Source: Prevotella sp. (GTDB lineage Bacteria; Bacteroidota; Bacteroidia; Bacteroidales; Bacteroidaceae). From it: 64,000 nucleotides of DNA. Under the pieces are notes generated by a model. That model was not told where the DNA came from. It saw only the letters and a list, made by a program, of their open reading frames with translations, and did not search any database. Both the position numbers and the translations under genes were made by a program. The stretch is from positions 101,418-165,417 of the forward strand of contig JAGAWQ010000008.1 of assembly GCA_017941345.1 (NCBI GenBank), written 5' to 3'. Positions within the stretch are counted from its first letter, which is position 1. The number at the start of each line of letters is the position of its first letter. Shown here piece after piece: positions 1 to 8,421 of the stretch.

Positions 1-1
1 C

Positions 2-1816
2 AGCGTTGGCATGCTCATCAGCAGGTCAGACACGTCCAACCCTATGGAGGACCTGTACAACGCACGAGAGAACGACAGTGAGTCATGGCGCATCTTTGGC
101 AACGGATACATCGAGGTAAAGCCTGTCAAGGGTCTTTCGCTAAAGACCAACTTCGGTTATGATCACTCACAGTTTGAAAACGACAACCTCACCCGTACTA
201 CTTATGCCAATACCACAGCGTCTGTTTATCGTGCATTCGGCAAGGGCGACACGTGGACATGGACCAATACCGCCAACTATTTAGGCACATTCGGCCAGCA
301 CACCATAAACGGTCTGATGGGTGTAGAGGCTATAGGCTATGACTACAGCGACTTCAACGCTACGCGCAAGAACTACCTCAACGAAGACTACAACTATATG
401 GTAATCGGTGCCGGAACAGGCGAGCAGTCAAATGGTGGAGGCAAGGCTTCTTGGGGACTCTTCTCACTCTTCTGGAAGGCTGACTACAACTTTGCTGACC
501 GTTATCTCTTCTCTGTAACGCTGCGTTACGATAAGACCTCACGTCTTGGAAAGAACAACAATTCCGGTACCTTCCCTGCATTCTCTGGTGCATGGCGCAT
601 TACGGAGGAGAAGTTCTGGAAGAAGAACTCGGTACTCACAGACATGAAGCTTCGTCTTGCATGGGGACAGAATGGTAACTCCGCTATTGGCGACTATGCT
701 ACCTATACCACCTACTCCACCTCTAACATCGCTGGCTACGACCTCGACGGCACGGGCACAAAGTACAATGAAGGTCTGGCAGTAAGCAATAAAGGTACAG
801 AGGGGCTGAAGTGGGAGACGACATCCCAGTTCAACGTAGGTCTTGACACACGTTGGATGAATGGTGCTCTTGGCTTCAGCACCGACTTCTATGTAAAGTC
901 AACCAAGGACATGCTGACTCAGCCCCCGGTGATTTCAGCGGCAGGTCCTAATGCTCTTCAGTGGCGTAATACTGGTAACATGCGCAACGTAGGTATTGAG
1001 GCAACTCTTGACTATCGTTCACCAGCGTATGGCGATTTCTCATGGGACGGCTCTTTCAATATTGCACACTATAAGAATAAGGTGACAAAGCTCAACGATG
1101 CCCAGACCTACATCGGTGGTGATATCCGCCTGATAGAAGACCAGCCAATGGGAGTTTACTACGGATATGTTTGCGATGGAATCTTCCAGAACAAGGAGCA
1201 GGTGGCCAACCATGCCACCCAGACAGGTGCTGAGCCTGGCCGTCTCATCTTCCGTGATATCAACGGTGATGGTAAGATCACCGATGACGACCGTTGCATT
1301 ATAGGCGATCCTAACCCAGACTTGTCCTTGAGCCTTAATCTCGATCTGAAGTGGAAGAACTTCACGCTCTCCATGTTCTTTACCGGCGAATTCGGTTTCG
1401 ACGTGGTAAACAGCATGAAGCACCTCACAGACTTCTTCTCTTATGGTAATGCTTTCAACAACCGTGGTTCCTCCACACTCGGTGCCTGGACACCTTCCAA
1501 TACCGGTGCTTCTGTGCCTGCGGTTTCTGTTGTTGACAATAACAATGAGTCACGCTTCTCTACTTACTACATTGAGGATGGTTCTTACTTCAAGATGAAG
1601 TACATCAAGATAGGCTATGAAGTGCCTGCGTCTTTCTGTCGCAAGCTCTCTATGAACAGCATCAATATCTTTGCGCAGCTTGAGAATGTCTTTACCGCTA
1701 CGAAGTATAAAGGACTGGATCCGGAACTCGGTACCAGCACGTACGGTGCACGTATCGACAACGGTCCGTACCCCCGTAGCCGCACGTTCTCTATGGGACT
1801 CAATGTTTCTCTCTAA
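2..1816 (+). CDS. SusC-like TonB-dependent outer-membrane receptor, C-terminal part
   Basis: The reading frame is open from the first bases of the window, so the N-terminus (signal peptide, carboxypeptidase-like domain, plug) lies outside; the first ATG at 11 is internal. About 604 residues are visible, rich in alternating aromatic/polar beta-strands typical of the 22-strand barrel of SusC/RagA receptors, with a Ca-binding-like loop DINGDGKITDDD near residue 420 and the sequence PYPRSRTFSMGLNVSL at the C-terminus. In this family the barrel pairs with a SusD lid and uses TonB energy to import oligosaccharides. The SusD gene follows after 24 nt. With the DUF4960 protein and GH32 enzymes downstream, the likely cargo is fructan oligosaccharide (inference from context). 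Family call is firm; substrate is inferred. Confidence 0.93.
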   Translation, partial: SVGMLISRSDTSNPMEDLYNARENDSESWRIFGNGYIEVKPVKGLSLKTNFGYDHSQFENDNLTRTTYANTTASVYRAFGKGDTWTWTNTANYLGTFGQHTINGLMGVEAIGYDYSDFNATRKNYLNEDYNYMVIGAGTGEQSNGGGKASWGLFSLFWKADYNFADRYLFSVTLRYDKTSRLGKNNNSGTFPAFSGAWRITEEKFWKKNSVLTDMKLRLAWGQNGNSAIGDYATYTTYSTSNIAGYDLDGTGTKYNEGLAVSNKGTEGLKWETTSQFNVGLDTRWMNGALGFSTDFYVKSTKDMLTQPPVISAAGPNALQWRNTGNMRNVGIEATLDYRSPAYGDFSWDGSFNIAHYKNKVTKLNDAQTYIGGDIRLIEDQPMGVYYGYVCDGIFQNKEQVANHATQTGAEPGRLIFRDINGDGKITDDDRCIIGDPNPDLSLSLNLDLKWKNFTLSMFFTGEFGFDVVNSMKHLTDFFSYGNAFNNRGSSTLGAWTPSNTGASVPAVSVVDNNNESRFSTYYIEDGSYFKMKYIKIGYEVPASFCRKLSMNSINIFAQLENVFTATKYKGLDPELGTSTYGARIDNGPYPRSRTFSMGLNVSL

Positions 1817-1840
1817 CTCATAAACAATAATTCTAAATTC

Positions 1841-3568
1841 ATGATTTCTATGCAAACCAAAATTAAATCAGTCATCAGAACGGCCCTCTGCACACTGCCT
1901 ATGCTCGGTATTGCGATGGGTATGACAACATCCTGTTCAGACCTGCTCGACAAGCAGCCTTATGGTGCTCTGGTAGCAGAACAAATGACAGAGGAGAATG
2001 CCACACAGCTGATGACATCAGCCTATGCTGGATTATACTCACACTATTTTGGCAACAATGAGGCCTTTGCAGGCCCCTCTACCAACTGGATCTTCGACGT
2101 GCGCTCAGATGATGCCCTGAAGGGTGGTGGTGCTACCTCTATGGAGGAAAATATTCACCAGTTGGAGATGTCTAACCTGAACAGCGACAATGTGTCTTGT
2201 TTCAATAAGTGGCAGAATAACCTCTATGCCCTGGCTTGTACCAACAGTGCATTGAAGGCTTTGGTAGATGCCAACAATGAAAGCTTTAAGGGTCTGATTG
2301 CCGAGATGCAGTTCCTTCGCAGCTTCTACTATTTTGACCTGTTGAAGATTTTCAAGTATCTGCCTTACCTCGATGAGAATACTAATGCCAACGAGGTGCG
2401 CAACGATGAGTTCTCACAGGTGGAGATATATGACAAACTCCTGCCACTGCTTGAGGCAGCCTACAATGACTTGCCTGAGACTCAGGCTTCAGCGGGACGT
2501 GCTAACAAGTATGCCGCAGCTGCTCTGTTGGCTAAGATGTATGCCCAACGCCCTGGTGCCACAAACTGGACGAAGGTAGAAGAGTGGGCAGGCAAGGTGG
2601 TCAAGTCTGGTCAGTATGAGGTGTATGAGTACAGCAACGACATCGCTAAGATAGAATACAACAATAAGAAGGAGTCTATCTTCGCCATGCAGTGCTCTAC
2701 GGCAAACAGCCATGCCTTCGTGAACTGGGCTAACATGCTTAACTGTACCGTGTCAGAGGGCAACCTCTATGGCAACGGCGACGACTTCTTCCTCGCCTCA
2801 CAAGATCTGGTTAACTGCTACCGTACCGATGAGGTGACCGGTCTGCCCCTGCTAGACGATGCAGAGCGCTATGCCAAGGGCGATGTAGGTGTGTCACTCG
2901 ACTACACCGTTGACCCACGTCTGGACTGCACAGTAGGGCGCATCGGCATGCCGTGGAAGTCACCTGACGGCAATACGCAGATATACAACCAGAACTGGGT
3001 CCGCGCTATGGATATCTATGGTGAGTACTCTGGTAAGAAGTTTGTGGAAGAGCCCTCAAAGAGCGGTAAGGAAGTGCCTTGGGGATATAGTGAGCTAAAC
3101 TTCATTTTTCTGCGCTATTCTGACATCCTGCTTCTGCATGCTGAAGCACTGATCGAACTGGGTAGTGATCTTGCTACTGCCAACGCTGAAATCAATCAGG
3201 TACGCCAAAAGGCAGAGCGCACATTGAATGCCGAGACAACTAATATGCCTATCGATATCGACTCATGGAAGCAGGCTTACAGAGTTGGTCAATATCCCAA
3301 TGATGCTAAGTGGACAAAGGACTATGCTCGCAAAGCTGTGCGCATGGAGCGTCGTCTAGAACTCGCTATGGAAGGCGGTCGCTGGTTTGACCTCGTGCGT
3401 TGGGGTATAGCTGAGCAGACCATGAACGCTTACTATAGCCGCGAGTTTAAGCATCACTCCTATTTGCAGGGCGCCAATGTCACAGCAGATGAGCTGTATC
3501 TTCCTGTGCCTCTTGCCGAGATCACCAATTCTAACGGTAAGTACGTTGCTAAAGGAAAAGACAATTAA
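1841..3568 (+). CDS. SusD/RagB-family nutrient-binding lipoprotein
   Basis: This 575-residue protein has a signal peptide ending in a lipobox (TTSC, Cys32) followed by SDLLDKQPYG, the typical start of mature SusD proteins. Residues about 35-300 match the TPR-like SusD N-terminal half (for example FLRSFYYFDLLKIF), and the C-terminal signature RMERRLELAMEGGRWFDLVRWG-like segment, near residue 510, is characteristic of the RagB/SusD domain. It should sit on the outer leaflet as the lid of the SusC barrel. A second in-frame ATG at 1850 would shorten the signal peptide by three residues. It lies 24 nt after susC and 36 nt before the DUF4960 gene, consistent with one operon. Fructan specificity is inferred from neighbours. 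Confidence 0.95.
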   Translation: MISMQTKIKSVIRTALCTLPMLGIAMGMTTSCSDLLDKQPYGALVAEQMTEENATQLMTSAYAGLYSHYFGNNEAFAGPSTNWIFDVRSDDALKGGGATSMEENIHQLEMSNLNSDNVSCFNKWQNNLYALACTNSALKALVDANNESFKGLIAEMQFLRSFYYFDLLKIFKYLPYLDENTNANEVRNDEFSQVEIYDKLLPLLEAAYNDLPETQASAGRANKYAAAALLAKMYAQRPGATNWTKVEEWAGKVVKSGQYEVYEYSNDIAKIEYNNKKESIFAMQCSTANSHAFVNWANMLNCTVSEGNLYGNGDDFFLASQDLVNCYRTDEVTGLPLLDDAERYAKGDVGVSLDYTVDPRLDCTVGRIGMPWKSPDGNTQIYNQNWVRAMDIYGEYSGKKFVEEPSKSGKEVPWGYSELNFIFLRYSDILLLHAEALIELGSDLATANAEINQVRQKAERTLNAETTNMPIDIDSWKQAYRVGQYPNDAKWTKDYARKAVRMERRLELAMEGGRWFDLVRWGIAEQTMNAYYSREFKHHSYLQGANVTADELYLPVPLAEITNSNGKYVAKGKDN

Positions 3569-3604
3569 ATCATATTCAATCATCAAATAAAAAACAATAA
3601 TCCT

Positions 3605-4798
3605 ATGAAACGATATTTTTTCTTGGCGATTGCAGCCGTAGTGGCTCTTGCCTTCACAGTTACATCATGTAGCGATGTAGAGTTGGAGAATACTCCATAC
3701 TCAGAGCCTGTGTCTAATCTTCAGTACACGCTGTCAAAGAAGAATGTGACCATCACGTGGAATGCACCTTCTGGTGCTGACGAGGTGGCTGTCTTCCTGG
3801 ACAATACGCAGAAGGCCACTCTGCCTATCAGCACTACATCATACACTTATGAGAACATTGCTGATGGCGAGGAGCACGTACTCACCGTGAAGGCCATCTA
3901 CAAGGATGCCGGACGACTCTCAGAGGGCGTAAGCCTCACCGTGAAGTTAGAGTCAAAGACAAAGGCTGCCTTCTTGCTGCCTACAGGAGTTAGCGCATAT
4001 ACTGCTCTGCCCGATGATGACGAGGTGGCTGCCGGTGAATATTTCCAGAACAACTTTGTGGCAAGCGACAAGGGCCAGTTTATCCATGTCAGCGACATTG
4101 CCGGTCTTGACATTGAGGTCATTCCTGTGATATGGGTGATCGTTGACCGCGTAGGTATCGGCGCGGGTGCTGACAAGCTGCCTTTCACCGCTGCTGAGCA
4201 GAACGCGCTGAAGGACTTCGTGCAGAAAGGTGGTAACCTCTACCTTACTAACCACGCAACACAGCTGGCTCATGGTATAGGTCGTATCGCATTCAATGTG
4301 ACATGCTTCGGCGACGGCAATGGTGGAGAACACGGCGACATCTGGAGCGTCAACCCCGTGCTGGGCAGTGGCATGGGCACACCGTACAACCGCTCTGAAC
4401 ACGCTATCTTCACAGGCATCGCTCAGGAGAACTATAACGGTTGGGCTCAGAAGACTGTTGCCCTGCTTGGTCCTGGCACACACGAGGATCACAACTGTTT
4501 CTGGATTCCTGCTGACTGTAGTCAGGGATATGGCGGCAATGGTGATGTGACGACCGTACCTAATTTCGAGCAGGTCAACACGGCTGAGATTCTTGGCGGT
4601 TGGGGCCAGGTGACCGACTACTGCGTAGGTGGTATCATTGAGTTCAAGCCTACCGATACTTATAAGGGCACGGTACTCGTCAATGGTTTTGCTGCTTACG
4701 AGTGGCATCAGAATACGCCTGCTAATGGTCAGCCCAAGAATGTTTATCAGAACAACATCGAGAAGCTGACGACAAATGCTCTCAATTATCTGAAGTAA
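3605..4798 (+). CDS. DUF4960 surface glycan-binding lipoprotein (BT1761-like)
   Basis: The 397-residue protein has a lipoprotein signal (MKRYFFLAIAAVVALAF, then VTSC with Cys22). Residues about 38-118 look like an Ig/Fn3-type beta-sandwich (TITWNAPSGADEVAVFLDN). Residues about 125-397 form one globular domain with a Rossmann-like stretch (GGNLYLTNHATQLAHGIGR) that I assign to DUF4960. In Bacteroides thetaiotaomicron the equivalent position of the fructan locus encodes BT1761, a levan-binding surface protein with a DUF4960 domain; that family knowledge and the SusCD-GH32 setting support the role. It is 36 nt after susD and 27 nt before the GH32 gene. Ligand binding has not been shown for this sequence. 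Confidence 0.82.
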   Translation: MKRYFFLAIAAVVALAFTVTSCSDVELENTPYSEPVSNLQYTLSKKNVTITWNAPSGADEVAVFLDNTQKATLPISTTSYTYENIADGEEHVLTVKAIYKDAGRLSEGVSLTVKLESKTKAAFLLPTGVSAYTALPDDDEVAAGEYFQNNFVASDKGQFIHVSDIAGLDIEVIPVIWVIVDRVGIGAGADKLPFTAAEQNALKDFVQKGGNLYLTNHATQLAHGIGRIAFNVTCFGDGNGGEHGDIWSVNPVLGSGMGTPYNRSEHAIFTGIAQENYNGWAQKTVALLGPGTHEDHNCFWIPADCSQGYGGNGDVTTVPNFEQVNTAEILGGWGQVTDYCVGGIIEFKPTDTYKGTVLVNGFAAYEWHQNTPANGQPKNVYQNNIEKLTTNALNYLK

Positions 4799-4825
4799 GC
4801 ACAAGTTAGAAACTAAAAAACTACT

Positions 4826-7153
4826 ATGAAACGGATCCTATTCATAGTATCTGCTCTGGTGTCTGCAGCGACGGCTGCAGACGCCCAGAGTATTTACTTC
4901 CCTCTTGACGGCCATGTCAACGAGGCAGTAACCTCAGTTGAAGGCACGATGAACGGTGTCCGAACCTTGCCTTATGCTGACGGAGTGAAAAACAAGGCAG
5001 CACGCTTTGACGGATATTCCAACTACGTCAGTGCTTCGCCCTCATATGCAGGTGTGACACCAGCCAGCATGACGTTCTCTTTGTGGATTGCCCCTGAGAC
5101 CTATCCCATGATGAATGCCAATGAAGCAGAACTGACGCCATCCTACGCCATGATAGCAGGCAACTATGACGCGACGACACATACCGGGATAGGCATAGAG
5201 CTGTCGTCACAGGGCGGCTATCGGGTAACCTTTGGCAACGGCTCGCGTTCAGGCAGCTTTGCTGTCAGCGGTGATGTGGTGGAACTGGGTAAGTGGAACA
5301 ACATCGTGGTGACGATGAGCTCTAACCCCCGTCAGATAGTCATCTACCGTAATGGCGTACAGAGGCATCAGGCATCCATTCCCGGTACCGCACAGATGGG
5401 CACGGCACCGTTTCTGATAGGCAAGGATCGCAAGAGCTCGATGAGCGGCGCGTTTCACCTGAATACTTTCAACGGACTTATTGACGAGGTGCGTATTGAC
5501 AACGGCGTCAAGACGGCAGAGACCATTGCCAGCGAGTATGCTGCTGCCTATGCTCCTGCCATCAGTGCCATAGACGTTAGTTCACTTCTGGGCGATAATA
5601 TGCAGCGTCCCAAGTTCCATGGTCAGCCTGCCAAGGGATGGACTAACGAAACACATGGCATGACCTATTATAATGGCAGGTACCACGTCTTTTTTCAGAA
5701 GAACGGCAATGGTCCCTATATGGCCCGTCTGCACTGGGGACATATTACTTCTACTGACCTGATAAGTTGGAAGGAAGAACCAGTAGCCATTGCTCCAGGT
5801 GCCAACGTCGGTGGTCTAGAGGCTCACGACGGTAAGGGATGCTGGAGTGGTGCTGTCTTCCAGGACGAGGCTTTCAATGCCGGCAAGCCCACTATTATAT
5901 ATACAGGTGTATCTAATGCCAAGGCTTATATCTGGATGGCAGCCCCCAAGGACGACAACCTCTTAGTGTGGGAGAAGCAGGGCGAAATCATTGAGAGCGC
6001 AGGCAATCCATGTACGCCTGACTGTTCTGACGACTTCCGCGACCCCTATTTCTTTACGGCCGGTGGCAATAAGTTTATCATCGTGGGCTCCAGTAATAAG
6101 TCAAAGGTTGGTACCTGCGTATTGTATAAGTATAACGGTACAAAATGGGAATATCAGGGACTCTTCTTCTCTGGCGCATCACAGGCAGCGCATGGCCGCT
6201 TCTGGGAAATGCCTAACGTTACGCCACTTGCGGATGGCAAGTATCTTTTCACCTGCACACCCCTGGACATGTCTGCAGGTGTGCGCACCCTCTGCTGGGT
6301 AGGCACGATAGGCAACGACGGCAAGTTCACACCTGATGGCGGCATCACTAGTGTGCAGTATCTGGAGCTGGGTGGCATCAGTCGCGCCGGCTATGGACTG
6401 CTTTCGCCCACCATCTATCAGAAGGATGGTAAGACACTGATGCTGGGCATCGTGCCTGATAAGCTGCCTACGCAGAATAATTACGAGATGGGTTGGGCTC
6501 ATAACTACTCACTGCCTCGTGAAATAGCATTGGATGCTAATGGCCGTCTGGTGCAGAAGCCCTATAGCGGACTGACTGCCATGCGCACCACCACGACAGT
6601 CAGCGTCGACGAGTCGTTGCTTGGATCCAAGGCACTGGTTAGTGGCCGGCAGATAGAGCTCCTAGGTGAGTTCACTCCTACTACAGGCACCTGTGGTTTC
6701 CGTTTCCTGAAGAACGCCTCGCTGACTTACGATGCGGATACCAAGAAACTGACACTTGACCTGACAGCACTCAGCCGTACCATCAACGACGAGGGCGTCT
6801 ACAACGGCATCTACGAAGCAACACTGACAGAACCCCTCACCAAGCTTCACGTATTTCTGGATGGAAGCATTCTCGACATCTTTGTCAACGATAAGTGGGC
6901 CTATAGCGTACGCCTCTTTCCTACTGATGCTACGCAAGTTGAAGCTGAAGTCTTTGCTACTGCTACTACAGCTGTTAAAGCCAGTGCATGGACACTCGAT
7001 GCAGACAGTGCCACTGGTATTCAGGAAATTGTCAATAGTCAACAGTCAGCAGTCAACTCTCAACTTATGTACGACCTTCAGGGACGTCGCATGAATGACA
7101 CACCTCAGCGTGGTTTGTATATCAAGAATGGGAAAAAATATATTGCTCGCTGA
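4826..7153 (+). CDS. LamG-GH32 fructan hydrolase with altered nucleophile motif
   Basis: The 775-residue protein has a Sec signal (residues 1-21), a LamG/concanavalin-like domain (about 23-245), a GH32 five-bladed propeller (about 262-580) and a C-terminal beta-sandwich containing DGSILDIFVNDKWAYSVRLF. The propeller keeps the RDP motif (R405-D406-P407) and a FWEMPN segment where GH32 enzymes have the acid/base E-C motif (E461). The nucleophile motif, normally WMNDPNG, reads WTNETHG at 272-278, so Asp is replaced by Glu275. The last residues (MYDLQGRRM...GLYIKNGKKYIAR) resemble a type IX sorting tail, joined to the body by a linker encoded by 7-nt DNA repeats. It is the fourth gene of the apparent susCD operon. 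It may be an endo-acting fructanase, an unusual GH32 variant or a binding protein; activity cannot be read from the sequence. Confidence 0.88.
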   Translation: MKRILFIVSALVSAATAADAQSIYFPLDGHVNEAVTSVEGTMNGVRTLPYADGVKNKAARFDGYSNYVSASPSYAGVTPASMTFSLWIAPETYPMMNANEAELTPSYAMIAGNYDATTHTGIGIELSSQGGYRVTFGNGSRSGSFAVSGDVVELGKWNNIVVTMSSNPRQIVIYRNGVQRHQASIPGTAQMGTAPFLIGKDRKSSMSGAFHLNTFNGLIDEVRIDNGVKTAETIASEYAAAYAPAISAIDVSSLLGDNMQRPKFHGQPAKGWTNETHGMTYYNGRYHVFFQKNGNGPYMARLHWGHITSTDLISWKEEPVAIAPGANVGGLEAHDGKGCWSGAVFQDEAFNAGKPTIIYTGVSNAKAYIWMAAPKDDNLLVWEKQGEIIESAGNPCTPDCSDDFRDPYFFTAGGNKFIIVGSSNKSKVGTCVLYKYNGTKWEYQGLFFSGASQAAHGRFWEMPNVTPLADGKYLFTCTPLDMSAGVRTLCWVGTIGNDGKFTPDGGITSVQYLELGGISRAGYGLLSPTIYQKDGKTLMLGIVPDKLPTQNNYEMGWAHNYSLPREIALDANGRLVQKPYSGLTAMRTTTTVSVDESLLGSKALVSGRQIELLGEFTPTTGTCGFRFLKNASLTYDADTKKLTLDLTALSRTINDEGVYNGIYEATLTEPLTKLHVFLDGSILDIFVNDKWAYSVRLFPTDATQVEAEVFATATTAVKASAWTLDADSATGIQEIVNSQQSAVNSQLMYDLQGRRMNDTPQRGLYIKNGKKYIAR
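7031..7066 (+). repeat. 7-nt tandem repeat inside the GH32 linker
   Basis: Five imperfect heptamers run in series (gtcaata, gtcaaca, gtcagca, gtcaact, ctcaact) and end one base before an in-frame ATG at 7067. Seven is not a multiple of three, so this is a DNA-level repeat that happens to be translated as the linker IVNSQQSAVNSQL. Similar 7-nt arrays occur outside genes at 11911, 16173, 16640 and 27818. Confidence 0.8.
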
Positions 7154-7751
7154 TACGTTGATAGTGATAGGATTGGCTACGGTTAATCTTGGAACCATTC
7201 AGGAGGCTGATGGTGTCAAGCAGCGTACCTTCTGGCTACGGAATGCTGGCAAGTCGACCGTCACGATTCAGCAGGGCTATACCTCCTGTGGATGTACTAC
7301 CATTCACTTTACCAAGAACAAAGCCATCGCCTCTGCTGATACAGCAGCTGTGACGCTCCGTTTCAATCCGAGAGGGAAGGGTGGTGAGTTCGAGGAGATG
7401 GGTACCGTTGTCTATGGCCGTGACAAGAAACGTCTCAACCTGTCGATGGTTGGCACCTGTGTCACCTCTGAGGAAACCCTCATGCGTCAGTTCCCCATTC
7501 GCGTCAGCGATGACCTTCGTCTCTCTGCCGACCGCTTCGACTTAGGTTATATGCGGGTGGGTGAATCCAAAGAGCGTCATGTGGTCGTGCTCCATCGTGA
7601 TGAGAAGAATCGTAAGGAGTCGATACCTGTAAAGTTTACTGTCGATGCCAAGACACCTAAAGGCTTACAGCATATCCCTTGCAAAATAGAGACGAAAGTG
7701 AGGGGTCGCCGCCAGACATTGACAGTCATATTAGATGTAATAGTCAAATAG
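7128..7751 (+). CDS. DUF1573-type protein with unusual N-terminus
   Basis: The 207-residue product contains the DUF1573 pattern: VNLGTIQEADGVKQRTFWLRN, then YTSCGCTT and an Ig-like sandwich (VTLRFNPRGKGG). A second sandwich follows (RFDLGYMRVGESKERHVVVL). DUF1573 proteins are secreted or periplasmic beta-sandwich proteins of unknown function, common near Bacteroidales surface loci. I chose the ATG at 7128, which overlaps the end of the GH32 gene by 26 nt; an ATG at 7095 in the same frame would add 11 residues. The N-terminus is odd: the first strand of the domain starts only about 16 residues after the Met, so no normal signal peptide is visible. It may have lost its own start through rearrangement and now depend on translational coupling to the GH32 gene. 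Confidence 0.68.
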   Translation: MGKNILLADTLIVIGLATVNLGTIQEADGVKQRTFWLRNAGKSTVTIQQGYTSCGCTTIHFTKNKAIASADTAAVTLRFNPRGKGGEFEEMGTVVYGRDKKRLNLSMVGTCVTSEETLMRQFPIRVSDDLRLSADRFDLGYMRVGESKERHVVVLHRDEKNRKESIPVKFTVDAKTPKGLQHIPCKIETKVRGRRQTLTVILDVIVK

Positions 7752-7803
7752 TTAGTATTATTAGTTAGCAGTTTTCGCTTAAAAAGATTGTTTTCATGGA
7801 GAT

Positions 7804-7835
7804 GCCCGAGACTTGTGGAAAGCCTCGGGCGTTTT
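7804..7835 (+). terminator. Rho-independent-type terminator
   Basis: The stem gcccgag (7804-7810) pairs with ctcgggc (7824-7830) around a 13-nt loop and is followed by gtttt. It lies 53 nt after the DUF1573 stop and would end the susC-to-DUF1573 transcript. It also separates this unit from the convergent minus-strand genes. Confidence 0.75.
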
Positions 7836-7862
7836 GAATTGGAGAGTGGAGCACGCCGCTTG

Positions 7863-8300
7863 TCAGTCGAAGTCCCAGACCGTTTCGTAGTGGTCGAAAG
7901 CGAGGTCGTCGGTAGGGCCGTACTGGGCCAGGATGTCCATGATGTCCTTCTGTTGGCGGGGCGAGAGCTTGTTTTCACCGCGATTGTAGCGGTAGTAAGG
8001 GCCGCAGCCGCGGCTGAAGTAGTTCTGTACCCGTTGGCGGGCCTCAGCCCGATGGCAATGTGGCACATTATTGTAGATATGCGTGAAGCCCCATGCCTTT
8101 TTCGCCAGCCGGACTTCATTGTAGCGCTGGCACTGGCCGCTCTTCCAGGCATCTGGATAGATGGCCGGACCGCCAAGCCGGTCAGCAGACTTTAGCTGGT
8201 AGGCCTGATAATGCAGGCATGTGTCGCGAAGCTGGCATTCTTCGTTGAAACATAGTGCGTATCCGTAAGGAATATCTTTGGATTCTAATTGTTTTTCCAT
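7863..8300 (-). CDS. DUF6078-like cysteine-rich protein
   Basis: The 145-residue product has a Cys-rich N-terminal half (CFNEECQLRDTCLHYQAYQ, then GQCQRYN, HCHRAEARQRV) that could bind a metal. The C-terminal half (YYRYNRGENKLSPRQQKDIMDILAQYG) reads like a helix-turn-helix-like or helical segment. I recognise it as similar to the DUF6078 family found in Bacteroidetes; its function is unknown. The ATG at 8300 is preferred; the ATG at 8312 also fits but lies inside a repeat unit (gttaggt). It follows vapE on the same strand with a 121-nt gap filled by 11-nt repeats. No signal peptide is seen, so it is probably cytoplasmic. Confidence 0.6.
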   Translation of the reverse strand: MEKQLESKDIPYGYALCFNEECQLRDTCLHYQAYQLKSADRLGGPAIYPDAWKSGQCQRYNEVRLAKKAWGFTHIYNNVPHCHRAEARQRVQNYFSRGCGPYYRYNRGENKLSPRQQKDIMDILAQYGPTDDLAFDHYETVWDFD

Positions 8301-8343
8301 AACACCTAACATTTGTAAATTGTAATTATCTAGTTTTTAAGGA

Positions 8344-8413
8344 GTTAGGTGTACAAAGCGTGCTCGGCACACCTAACAAACACCTAACAAACACCTAACA
8401 TAGAGGTAACATC
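8344..8413. repeat. 11-nt tandem array, left side of vapE
   Basis: Units cacctaacaaa (8370), cacctaacaaa (8381), cacctaacata (8392) and gaggtaacatc (8403) follow each other with an exact 11-nt period. A 9-bp inverted repeat (gttaggtgt at 8344-8352, acacctaac at 8369-8377) overlaps the start. Positions 8385-8412 match 9833-9860 in inverted orientation with one mismatch in 28, so the vapE gene lies between inverted copies. A further single unit, aacacctaac, lies at the 5' end of the DUF6078-like gene near 8301-8310. Confidence 0.85.
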
Positions 8414-8421
8414 AGAGTCAT

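Noticed and set aside
7788-8195. Plus-strand open frame of 135 codons opposite the DUF6078-like gene.
   Set aside because: It begins inside the terminator region, is antisense to a protein with clear Cys motifs, and its translation resembles no family.
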